Positions 1 to 9,445 of a DNA stretch of 54,152 nucleotides are shown here, in pieces; positions within the stretch are counted from its first letter, which is position 1, and every line of letters starts with the position of its first letter. The notes beneath the pieces were generated by a model. That model saw only the letters and a program-made list of their open reading frames with translations. It did no database searches and was not told the origin of the DNA. Both the position numbers and the translations under genes were made by a program. Source of the DNA: Ephemerocybe angulata (lineage: Eukaryota; Basidiomycota; Agaricomycetes; Agaricales; Psathyrellaceae). The stretch spans positions 1-54,152 of the forward strand of contig JAACJK010000077.1 in NCBI GenBank assembly GCA_013368325.1, written 5' to 3'.

Positions 1-189
1 ATCCACAGGGCCGAATCTCTGATGGCATTTGTAGCGAGACGTTAGGCCACCACTCAAGTTCAGCTCGGTGTCCAGCTCGTCCTCGCGCAGGCTGCGCCGT
101 GCTCCCATGAATCTCTGCTTCGAGCTGCTTCGAGAGGTTCGAAACCTTCCTACTCGCCGAATGGACTGGTCGACCATCGTCTATCACTA

Positions 190-1524
190 TCACTGACCCC
201 ACCGCGCGCTACTCTTTGTCGTGTATGTAGGAGTGGAACCATGTCATTCAAGGAACCCCCGTCGCTCTGGACGAACCTTCGAGTCTTCCACGACATACCA
301 CCCACCTCCTTCAGCTCAGCCATATCATTCATCAACGACTACCTAAGGAGATCTCGCGCCCAGCCTCTCTCGATTTTCATCGTCCCTCAAGAACGGGCGC
401 CAATGAAACTCGTGGCTGAAGATAACGAACAAGACGCAATCCGTTCATTCCTTAGGACCCTCTATAACGGCCTCTTCGAGGGTATTGACGCTTGTTCATA
501 CGAGACGTTCCTCATCACTGCCCGATTGACTTCAGAATAGGAACAAAATAGGAATGCGGAAGAGCATTGCCGCTCACTCCAAGCTCACTCGCACCTCAGA
601 CCTTTCTTCGCCGCATTCTCACTTCGTTGACTCTGCCTCTCGAAGCTGGGGATAATTTACGCTCGTTGCGCAAGTGCAGTCTGGACGGTTCCCCAACCTG
701 CGTGAGTTGGTATTCGACTCCGACTGGGATGATACCATCTTGCACTATCCCGCACTTGACATACCGACACCGGCTCCAGAAGAGTCTTTCGTCACGCCCA
801 CGTCAATCCGAAGCTGCGGTGGAAAATCGATGGAAGGAGCCTAATGGCTCTATTGGAGCCGACGGACGAACATCTTCACCTATCCTCGCTCCTACATCCT
901 ACCATAACCTCCATCACAGTCTTCCACCTCACATACCAGTCGCAATACTTCTCAGAGTCGAGCCTTCACGTTTTCTTCCGCGTCCTGACATCCTCAAGTC
1001 TCTCGAAACCGTCGTATTCGATAGGTTAGAGCTGGAGCATCCGGCGAGCCTCCCAAACCCGGGAACCCTCCTCTCTCAGGTGGCCTCGACGTCCAAGTCG
1101 TACTCAACCACATCGTAGTTAAGGGCTGCGATGCAAAGGATGTTGCATATCTTTTCAAGTTCTTCGCCCCGCGTAGGCTCACTCTCGAACAGTGCTTCCT
1201 CGACACTCCAACCTTCACAATTCCTCCCTGCATCACGCATCTCACGCTGGTCGCGATACAGAAGTGGTCTTCCCTCGCGACACCATACCTTTCTGGACTG
1301 TGGTAGAGCTTGATATCGTGGCTCTATCTGCCTGTACGTCGGAGGCTATTCAGCTTCTTCCCCCTGTGTACACCGTATGAGGCAGAGAAGGAGACGATCA
1401 TCCACCTGAGGCGTCTCGAGCTTGTCGACTGCTCCTCCCTCATACATCAAACGCTTCTAAAATGCCTTGAGAGGGAGATTGGTGTTGGGATTGGCCACGA
1501 TGTCTCAGCTGAGGTTTGAGGTCG
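190..1524 (+). pseudogene. Decayed F-box/LRR-like protein gene
   Basis: The reading around 220-300 gives VCRS...PSLWTNLRVF, the usual end of an Agaricomycete F-box (VCRRW...PSLWTNL). The frame stays open to 540. After that the protein-like reading jumps between plus-strand frames: FPNLRELVFDSDWDD near 690-735, ALLEPTDEHLHLSSLL near 844, a VLNHIVVKGCDAKDVAYLF stretch near 1100-1155, and LRRLELVDCSSLIHQTLLKC near 1409-1462. F-box proteins normally serve as substrate adaptors of SCF ubiquitin ligases. At least three frame changes cannot be explained by tidy GT-AG introns, so I read this as a pseudogene. The upstream end is unclear and some breaks could be introns. The outer retrotransposon is inserted just past the last recognisable codons. 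Confidence 0.5.
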
Positions 1525-1529
1525 ATTAG

Positions 1530-1723
1530 TGTAGCGCGTATACTCGCGCTAGGGCGTAGAGGCTCACCGTACGCAATGCACAAGACCCAAATATATAGGA
1601 ATCGTACTGTAGCGTAGTAGTGGTGAGCGTAAGGACCACATAAGGTGGGCCTTACGCGAATATACATGCAAATCAAACAAAGCCAAACAATCTAATCTAA
1701 TCTAAGTCATCTCTCCCCTTACA
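1530..1723 (-). repeat. 3' LTR of outer Gypsy element (194 bp)
   Basis: By eye it is identical to 23806-23999. It starts TGTAGCGCGTATAC on the plus strand and ends CCCCTTACA. The left flank ATTAG is one copy of the target duplication. A short TCTAA triplication lies near its right end. Confidence 0.95.
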
Positions 1724-1733
1724 CTCTCCCCCC
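1724..1733 (-). other. Polypurine tract of outer element
   Basis: On the minus strand GGGGGGAGAG directly abuts the 3' LTR. This is the position and base composition of the plus-strand primer in Ty3/Gypsy elements, and it supports the minus orientation. Confidence 0.75.
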
Positions 1734-2280
1734 GGGTCGTGAAACGACCCGCAGATCAAAGTAGAGAAAAACGATTCAATGAGGCTTCTGTAGGGAAAGA
1801 AAAAAAAAATCCAAAATTCTAGTAGGTCCAATAAACGTGCGTTAGGCACATAAAAGCATTAAAGGTGAGAATAGCATAGTCCAGATAAACAGTCAATTTG
1901 AACACGAAGGAGAAATTTAGGTGAAAAAAGGTTTAATCGCGAGGTATGATGAGTGCGAGTCCGAAATCAAAGAGTTTGAGGCAATAGAAATTCTGATGGA
2001 TGAGGTATGGTAGTCGGAGGATGGTATGATGATGGTACGAGGGTGTGATGGGCACGACGGCGCGGTGACGCGACTTTGAGCGTAGTCCGAGGTAGTTCTT
2101 GGTGATTGACGCGTGAATGGTCAGCTTCTATTCATGCCCTCGAAGAATTACGGGGGCTGAAGTCCCGTCGACTTCTGCGTCCCAACTCCGAGCCTCCGTT
2201 GCCGGTGGTGCCAATGACCAGGTATCCCTCCCCCCAATGCCAAGACCGCCGTCTTTGCATTGAAGGATGTTCAACCTCGC

Positions 2281-3733
2281 TTAAGCAGGCGCGATCGTGG
2301 TTGCACATGACCTGGTCGTGATCCCGACGGATTTTTCGTCAGATCTTGATCGACTTGACGCCCATGAGCTCGAGATACCGGTCAAGCGCAGCGAGCTTGT
2401 TGCACGTAGCCTGCGGTTCCCATGTGGATCTCCAATCGCCCATCTAACAAGAAACTCAACTTTTCCACCGGCATCCTGCCGATGTTCTAGTATCTCCTCG
2501 ACATACCACTCAACATCGTCTGGAGCGCCGAAGTCATACGCTTCAGGTTGGGATCGGTTTGGAAAGTGAGTGTCGTCGCTTTTGAAGTGCGGCCGTAACA
2601 AGCTAACGTGGAACACATTGTGAATCCGCCGTTGTTGCAGGCTTTCCGGAAGTTCAATCTCGTACACCGATTTCTCGGGAGTTGCCCTCAACACTTGATA
2701 GGGACCAACGAACTTCGGTACGAGTTTGTCAGCCCGCCCCTTTGGTAGGTTGAGGTTCTTGGTTGATAGGTAAACCATGTCTCCCACTGCAATTCTCGGA
2801 TCCCCACTGCGTTTCTTGTCCGCATGATGAACTTGGAATACGCGCGACGCTATAATTGCATCGTGCGCATCTGCGAGGTAGTGAAGCGCCCGATTGGCGA
2901 ATGCTGTGACTCCTGGTGGAAAGTCGGACTCGCCCTCTGGGAACGCCCTAATCATCCGAGGCATGTACCCAAGGTTGAGCTCGAATGGAGCGAACCCCGT
3001 AGTGACGTTGATGCTCGAGTTTATTGCGAACTCGACCATCACGCACTTCGTCACCCAATCCTTCTGGTCTGGCTGTACCGCGGAGCGTAGGATTTGACCA
3101 ATGCTTCGGTTGACTCGCTCTGTGATTCCATCCGTTTGAGGATGGAACGAAGTCGACATGAGAAGCTTCGCACCGAGCAGGCGGTGAACCTCTTTCCACC
3201 ATCGTGAGGTGAACTTGGTGTCTCGGTCAGAGACGATTGATTTGGGAAGTCCGTGAAGGCGCACGATCTCTCGCACAAAGATGTCGGAAAGCTCCGTGGC
3301 CGTCGTGGTCGTGTTGATGGGATTAGGTGCACCATCGAGGTAAGTCGGCATATCACAACCCAAAGGTAGTTCTTGCCCCTCGACCTCCGGGAATGGGCCA
3401 ATAAAGTCCATCCCAATCGACTCCCATGGGTAGTGAGGTGTGGGTAGCGGATGGAGAAGTCCACTGGGCTTCTGGTTTGAAACCTTGCTTGTTGCGCATG
3501 TCACGCCACGACTTGCAGAATTTCTCGGTGAGTGTGTAGATACCTGGCCACCAGTACCACCTCCTGATATAATCAGCAGTCTTCTGTGGTCCAAAGTGGC
3601 CTACGGTTTCGTGCGCTTGCTCGATAATCGCGCCACGCAGTGTCCTCCCCATGTACGTCCCGTTGGGCACGCATGTAACTCGTTCCAAGGCCCGGTTTTT
3701 CGTCCAAATAATTCCCTCTTCAATCTCAAACAT
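2281..3733 (-). pseudogene. Outer element integrase and chromodomain, frame-shifted
   Basis: Reading on the minus strand, the N-terminal zinc-binding region shows HETVGH...FCKS near 3640-3510, but a frame change inside the second Cys pair (near 3500) breaks it. The catalytic core follows in another frame: the first Asp in MDFIGPFP, the second in IVSDRDTKF, and Glu in HPQTDGITERVNRS, so the D,D-35-E triad is present. Between the first two Asp residues a double frame change (near 3340-3400) scrambles about 25 residues; the natural reading YLWVVICRLTSMVHLIP is in the neighbouring frame. The C-terminal chromodomain begins EWYVEEILEHR...VEFLVRW near 2520-2440, and its STWEP part lies in another frame, ending at a stop near 2340. 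Integrase inserts the cDNA and the chromodomain biases target choice. Several breaks make this copy inactive. Confidence 0.85.
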
Positions 3734-3734
3734 G

Positions 3735-4255
3735 TCATGCTTCCCTCTCCTCGAAGGATCTTGAGAAGAGTGGATCAGACTTGTATCCCTCCTTCACCGC
3801 TTCGTCGAATCCATCATGCTCTTCCATCACTTGCACGAGCTTCCTGGCCTTTGATACTGATTGCTCGACTGTCTGTTCCTTGCCCAGCGGCCGTTTCGGC
3901 ACAGCTGCCACAGCGACAGGTTTATCAGCCTCGCGCATAGCGTCTGCTGCGACGTCCCGCATCTCCTTTCTCTCAAGCATCCGCCTCTCGAGTCGTGCAG
4001 ACCGTCGCTTTCCAGCGATGGTTGCCATGACCGCACTGAACTCCATTTCGCGTCCACGCAGCTCCTTCCTCCTGTCTGGCGGTAGGTCATCAAGCTCGGG
4101 ATCGAGTCGACGATCTGCGTTGACGTACTCCGAGATATCGTGTGCGTCTCCCAGTTGTCATTCTCATAGTACCGAGAAAAAGCATCGGCCACCTTATTCA
4201 GTATCCCTTGACGTAGCGAATATTGAAGTCGAACCGCGACATGAATTCCATCCAC
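3735..4255 (-). pseudogene. Outer element linker between RNase H and integrase, frame-shifted
   Basis: The end of RNase H (LNKVADAFSRYYEND, the ADALSR-type motif) is in a different frame from the RT-RNase H frame that stops at 4198, so one frameshift lies near 4200. A charged stretch follows in a third frame (about 4046-3735, rich in Arg, Glu and Lys, ending FEEREA with a stop). The next frame starts MFEIEEGIIWTKNRALERV just beyond. It is probably the linker before the integrase zinc finger. Confidence 0.6.
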
Positions 4256-5772
4256 CGTGTCTGCCTCCCTGAGAGACGACTCTGCGTATGGAAGAATTCA
4301 AGCGCCTTGTGGTCGGTGACGACGTGTATGCGGTACCCCACTAACTTGTCCTCCCATTTCAGCAACGCCTCCAGGATCGCCAGAGTTTCCTGCTCGAAAA
4401 CTCGGTAATTCCTCTGCGCATCTGTAAACTTCCGTGACATAAACCCCGCTGGTCGACATTGCTGCCAGGTAGGTCCCTGTCCGTACATCGCGCCAACGCC
4501 GCTGACGGATGCGTCACAAATGACCCAGATGGGTTCTGGCTTCGTCGCGTCGATAGGCTTGAGTATAGGTGTCTTGCAGCATATATCCTTGATCCGCTGG
4601 AAGCAGATCTCGTGGATAGGTCGCCACTCGAACGCTTGTCCATTCTTCGTCATTGAAGATAGCGGCTCCGTGTATGCCGCCACCTTTGGGAGAAACGGCG
4701 CGAGATATTGGACCAATCCGAGGAATCGTTGGATGTCGTTATAATTCCTCGGTGTCCTCCACTCCCGGATCCTCGCCATCTTGTCCGCATCAGCGTGCAA
4801 GCCCTTGTCGTCGATTAGATGTCCTAGACAATCAATCTCTTTTGCGTATAGCTCGACCTTCGACTGCTTGAGGTAGAATTCCGCCTCCTTGAGCTTATCA
4901 AAGATTAGCTTGAGGTGCCGTTCATGCTCGTCGACGCTGTTGCTGTACACAAACAGGTCGTCGAGATAGACATGGAGGAAGATCCCAATGAACTCTCGGA
5001 AGATTAAGTTCATTAGCCTCTGGAACGTAGCAGGTGCGTTACAGTCCCCCTGTTGCATTACATGGCTCACGAAGGTGCCGTAGATTGTTGCGAAGGACGT
5101 CTTCCACACATCGCCCGGCTCAATGCGCACTTGCTCGTAGGCATCAGACAGGTCAATCTTCGATCTGTACTTTGCTTTCGCAACATCCAGACGAATCTGA
5201 TCCTGGTCTGGGAACGGGGTCACGTCCTTGACCGTGTTGTCGTTTCGTTTCCGGCAGTCGATGACTGTCCTCAGCCTCGCGTCGCGCTTAGCTAGGCAGA
5301 GCATCGGCGCAGCTTGAGCGCTCTGCTTTGGCTCCCATAACCCGGCCTTCGTGTATTCGCCAATCTTCGCCGATAATTGGGTCTTCAGCGAGTCCGCGCA
5401 TCGAGGTAAGTGATAGTTGTACTGCTTGTCCTCGTCGATCAATGCAATGGTATGGTTGATCTCGCGCAGCGGAGGCTTCTTCATTCCGGACCCGCCCCAT
5501 CGGTCAGCAAGCATGGTAGCCCACTGCTCCTTGAGCTTGGGTATGTCGTCCTCCGTGAGTTCGCCTTCGAACTCAACAGTTCTCGAGAACTCCTCCGCCA
5601 TTCGGTTGAACTCCTGCGCAAATCCCAGATCATCCGCCGCTGGCACAATCTTCTCCTTCAACTGCTCCCTCGTCTTCAAGTCAGGAAACCGAGTTCTAGT
5701 GAACTCTTCGACAATCTCCTCGACTACCTCGACCTCCGGCTCGAACAGCATCTCTGGCCATGCAGTACCCAA
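4198..5772 (-). pseudogene. Outer element reverse transcriptase-RNase H
   Basis: This is a 524-residue open frame. The RT signature sits around residues 190-300: RTVIDCRKRND, SKIDLSDAYEQVRIEP, APATFQRLMN, and the catalytic YLDD box in HVYLDDLFVYS. The thumb and connection follow (LGHLIDDKGLHADADKMARI, RFLGLVQYLAPFLP). RNase H then starts ICDASVSGVGA (first Asp), continues with YRVFEQETLAILEALLKW (Glu) and VVTDHKALEF (Asp). The open frame ends at 4198, before the last RNase H motif, which continues in another frame. The domain is unbroken through its RT part but is cut off from protease and integrase by stops and frame changes. Confidence 0.9.
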
Positions 5773-6016
5773 CGGATGGTTTGTGCGTCTCGCACCGGGA
5801 CTGTCCGGATCCTCAACCTCCTCAACGGTCGCTCGTCTCGAATTCCATCGACGATCCTTGTTCGGATCGTTCGCCTTCAGGTGAGCGAAGTCATCTGTGT
5901 GGACTCGCTCCCCCTCAGACCTGTCGGCGCCTCGTTTGTCAGGGGGAACACGATCCTCTGTGGATCGTGCTGCACTCTGCGGGACTCGCTCCCCCTCAGG
6001 CTGAGCCCCCTCGCCC

Positions 6017-6140
6017 CGTCAGGGCTTCTTCACAGCAGGCGTGTACTGCTTCTTCATCCAGGTGCGTCGCTCCATCATCTTCGACTCCTGGGCCATATCC
6101 ATCCCCTTGACTGAAAAGTCCTTGCCGCCAATGGTATCCG
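6017..6140 (-). pseudogene. Outer element protease C-terminal fragment (downstream of Copia insertion)
   Basis: On the minus strand the codons just beyond the TSD (CGGAT, 6140-6136) read TIGGKDFSVKGMDM...YTPAVKKP, then a stop near 6017. Crossing the Copia insertion with one TSD copy, this is in frame with the protease piece ending KLDFGTD at 15653. The insertion therefore cut a frame that was open at that point. A 17-nt direct repeat (GACTCGCTCCCCCTCAG) lies just beyond, around 5910 and 5983. Confidence 0.75.
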
Positions 6141-6590
6141 TATAAAAGTATATATAAAAGTATATGAAGGGGAAGGAAGGTAACGGCACCGGAATACCGG
6201 AGAGACAAGAGTGGTAGCACAGCAGAAAGAGTACCCGTTGGTCGAGGAAGAAGACGCTGGAAGGAAGAAACACTTGTAATTCTCTGTAGACTACGGACAA
6301 GTAGCTACTGGTTAAATATGCAGTAAAACATAGGAGATATTGGTAAGAAATCTCACAAGAAGTTAAGAAGAATGGCGTATCAAAAGATATAGAACATAAG
6401 AAGCATAACAACTAACAAATAGAAGTGCGAAGAATAGCAGAAGTAATGATATATCAAAGGCGAAGTGAGCCATGCCGCAGCCAGAAGCAAGTGCAGCATG
6501 TAATGACATCATCAAAGAGAGATGTCCCAAATAGGCAGAAAACACATGACCAGATAAGATAAGATAACATCGCAATCACAGATTCCAACA
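6141..6590 (-). repeat. 3' LTR of Copia element (450 bp)
   Basis: Identical by eye to 15215-15652 except for an extra 12 bp at the outer end, where TATAAAAGTATA is repeated directly next to the target duplication ATCCG. Confidence 0.93.
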
Positions 6591-7193
6591 CTCCCCCTCA
6601 AGCCTAGCATTGTCTGGAAGACATAGCGACGTGCTTGGATGAAAATATAAGGGATGGAGATGTTATAAAGGGAATAAAAAAGAAATCAGCAAGATCGGAC
6701 CACCTGGTGTTGCTGCACGACAGGGGCAAGGAGACAGGGCCAAAAGTGACCACAAGTCAGGTGATTTTTGCTGATAAATCGTGTAAGATCCAGCATAAGA
6801 TCTGGATCTTATGCTGGATCTTACATGATTTGTAATGATCAGTCATGTGATCATGCAAGATAAGATAAGAAAAGAAAAGATAAGAAAGGCTCAGAGATAT
6901 GCTCGAGCATGGACAAATGGGAGGATGGGAGATGGAAAGTAGATGGAAAAATAGGTAAAATCTGTCATGAATGGAGTCGAAGAAATGCCCCAGAACCAGA
7001 TAACAAAATGAATACTCCCCCTCGAGTCCAGGAATGACAGAAGCGCGTATAACGAGGAACTTTCAACTCACGCTCTGAAAATAAGACACACGGCGGCATA
7101 GAAAAGCACAAAACCGGTCAAAATAGGCCATGATAGGCATGTCAACACAAAAGCCTGGAGCGAGTAAATCAGCAATCAACAGGTGTGGACAGG
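6591..7193 (-). other. Non-coding 3' part of the Copia element
   Basis: About 600 bp lie between the nested Gypsy insertion and the 3' LTR. No convincing reading frame is present. The end near 6591-6602 is the polypurine tract (minus strand GAGGGGGAG). It holds a strong hairpin at 6776-6831. Target duplication ACAGG for the nested element is at 7189-7193. Confidence 0.7.
6776..6831. repeat. 27-bp-arm hairpin in the Copia non-coding region
   Basis: The arms 6776-6802 and 6805-6831 pair with a 2-nt loop. The inner 21 bp are perfect (TGTAAGATCCAGCATAAGAT plus C on the left). One G-T mismatch follows and then five more pairs. It lies where a defective element would keep cis-acting RNA signals. 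Confidence 0.9.
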
Positions 7194-7690
7194 TGTTACG
7201 ACCTGGATGATCTATTTATTCTTTTCCTTTTCCTTTTCTTTTTCTTTATTTCTCGTCTTTCATTTCTCTACTTTTCTATTATTACAAGACGCGTCTCGAT
7301 CACGTGACACAGCACGTGCGATCACATGCACAGGTCACCTGTTACATCACGGGACCAGCACAGCATCAGTCAGCACCTCAGTCAGCATGACATCATATGC
7401 ACAGCACTCGCACAGCTCTTCGACTCATACATGGTCATTCCTTACATAGCGTTCCACAGCTTCTGCACAGTATGTACAGCCTCGTATAGCCATAGTCACG
7501 TCACGGTCACGAAACATAGCAGTATATAACCTAGGTAGACCTCACTGTATTTCCCCAGTCTTTAGCTGGTCAATATCACGGCCTTGTCTACAAGTCTCTT
7601 GCCTTGATTCTCTCGCCCCTTCTCTCTCTCTCTCTCGTCTTCTGTCCTAAGTTAGGGTTAGCAGCGCACCAGACCGGTCGTTCGCTGACA
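7194..7690 (+). repeat. 5' LTR of nested Gypsy element (497 bp)
   Basis: Begins with a pyrimidine-rich stretch of TTTTCC repeats (7210-7265), then many CAGCA/TCAGCA motifs. A TATA box and predicted transcription start lie at 7523 and 7557. A CT microsatellite lies near 7618-7640. Confidence 0.96.
7523..7567 (+). promoter_or_regulatory. LTR promoter: TATA box and predicted RNA start
   Basis: TATATAA is at 7523-7529. Thirty-four bases from its first T begins AGTCTTTAGCT (7557-7567), which is the reverse complement of the primer-binding site just past the LTR. In Tf1-type elements the first 11 nt of the mRNA fold back on the primer site, so the complement fixes the likely RNA start at 7557. The same arrangement is repeated in the 3' LTR. 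Confidence 0.7.
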
Positions 7691-7692
7691 AT

Positions 7693-7703
7693 AGCTAAAG
7701 ACT
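7693..7703 (+). other. Self-priming primer-binding site (Tf1-like)
   Basis: AGCTAAAGACT begins 2 nt after the LTR end and is an exact 11-nt reverse complement of LTR positions 7557-7567. It lacks the TGG start expected for a tRNA 3' end. Confidence 0.75.
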
Positions 7704-8258
7704 TCCTTCGTCGCCGATCACCTCGATCCTCGACGCCATCACCACTCTCAAACAACCATCAAACCTTGCCCGCGCCTAGGCGTGTGTTCCCTTATTCCAT
7801 TTTCACACTATCCTCTTTTATCCCAAGCAACGCCCCTCTGTAGGAGGCAGCACCTTGGAGAGCGCGAGACTTTAGGTCTTAAGCACGTAGCGTAGAAGCC
7901 CCACTGTGAGAGGCCCAGACTTCTGATCTTCCCCGTTCGTTGTGATCTTCGATAACGGGAAGCTAAGAACCTGGTAACCGGTACTCAGAGCGATCAAGAG
8001 CTACGGCTCGGGCTTAGTTTACAAATTCCCCTTTTACCCCTTTTTCTCCTGCCCAATTAGGCCCTTTGTAGTTTGTCAACGGTCACTCTAGTCTACGTAG
8101 ACACATTCCGTGAGAGACGCCATCTCGGAGATAGCAACTCGATCTCCACGACCTCAAGCAAATCGCATTGCGTAGACTGTACGGTATATCCTGCAGCCTG
8201 ACGCATAGGATCGGACCGAGTATCCGCACAAGCAACCCCCTATCCCACATCACCCACT
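7704..8258 (+). other. 5' leader of nested Gypsy element
   Basis: About 550 bp separate the primer site from the gag start. I see no convincing coding frame in it. It presumably carries packaging signals, but none can be named from the sequence. Confidence 0.6.
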
Positions 8259-9413
8259 ATGGCAGAAGCCCTCCAGTCCGCCATGGCCACCCTGGCGTCG
8301 ACTATGACCAATCTTGGAAACATTGTCGCCTCTTTCGCATCAACCTTTGACCGAAGCTCTTCCGAACTCTCCACCGCTGCAACAAACCTCGCTAACGCCT
8401 CCGAGGAACAGGCTGTCCTCACCCAAAAACAGACCCAACTCGCCGAGGAACTTGCCAAGCAACGAGCCATTTCTACGCTCAAGAAACTGAAACCCGACCC
8501 TCCGAAAGAATTCAATGGAGCTCCTGAAAGAGCAGGAGGCTTCATTGCAGAACTGGAAATGTACTACGACATCATGGAAGTCGACGACGCAAAGCAACGG
8601 ATCATTTTCGCCCTTTCCAAGATCAAAGGAGGAACGAACGACATGGCTAGTCATTGGGCGGACAGCCAGAGAACTTTCATGAGGAACCACGAACCGACAG
8701 CTGAGGAACCAACCTACTTCAAGAACTGGAAGCAATTCGTCGTTACATTCAACAGCCACTTCGTCATCCAGAACGTCTCGGAAGCCGCCATCGACAAGAT
8801 GCGCACCCTGGTCCAAGGCAGCTCCACCTGCGAAGAGTATACTATCCTCTTCCAGGGGTACTCGACCCAGTCTGGATATAACGAACCGGCCATGCTTGCC
8901 GAGTACAAGCGAGGACTGAACAAGGCACTCAGGGATAAGATCTACGGACTGATCCCGATGCCTACGACACTGGACGATTGGGCCAAGAAGGCATGCACCC
9001 TGGACAGACAGTTCCGCCTATCAAAAGGGGAACGGAACAACGAACAGACCACCCAAAGGAAATGGACTCCAAGGGAGAACAATCGACCCACGCACTATGC
9101 CACAACCCCGGCTCGTGACCCCAACGCCATGGACATTGATCGCAATCGCTCCCCTCTCATCTGCTACACTTGTGGGAAACCCGGTCACCGATCCGACTCC
9201 TGCAGGCAGGCTGTACCTGATGTCAGCTGTGCCTACTGCAAGGCCAAAGGACACAAGATCGCCGACTGCAAGTCCCCCAACAAGAAGCCCTTTGCCCCAT
9301 TTTCCAAAGACACTGCCGCTCCTCCCCAGTACACCCGCGTCAACGACTTCGACCTTTCCGCTATGCCCGAATCCGAGATTGAGGCCCTCAAAGCCAAGTT
9401 GAAGGATTTTTAA
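8259..9413 (+). CDS. gag: Gag of nested Gypsy element
   Basis: The protein has 384 residues and would form the virus-like particle. An N-terminal Ala/Thr/Ser-rich helical stretch (about 1-75) comes first. The retrotransposon gag domain follows (about 85-250), with FNGAPERAGGFIAELEMYYDI, NWKQFVVTFNSHF and YKRGLNKALRDKI. Two CCHC zinc knuckles come next: CYTCGKPGHRSDSC (about residue 304) and CAYCKAKGHKIADC (about residue 328). The stop TAA is at 9411-9413, preceded by five T. The pol frame is -1 relative to gag and is open through this stop. The start was chosen as the first ATG, in the context CACTATGGCAG. Confidence 0.93.
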   Translation: MAEALQSAMATLASTMTNLGNIVASFASTFDRSSSELSTAATNLANASEEQAVLTQKQTQLAEELAKQRAISTLKKLKPDPPKEFNGAPERAGGFIAELEMYYDIMEVDDAKQRIIFALSKIKGGTNDMASHWADSQRTFMRNHEPTAEEPTYFKNWKQFVVTFNSHFVIQNVSEAAIDKMRTLVQGSSTCEEYTILFQGYSTQSGYNEPAMLAEYKRGLNKALRDKIYGLIPMPTTLDDWAKKACTLDRQFRLSKGERNNEQTTQRKWTPRENNRPTHYATTPARDPNAMDIDRNRSPLICYTCGKPGHRSDSCRQAVPDVSCAYCKAKGHKIADCKSPNKKPFAPFSKDTAAPPQYTRVNDFDLSAMPESEIEALKAKLKDF

Positions 9414-9445
9414 AGGGACCACTCGAGCGCCCAAGCGAGCTGGTC

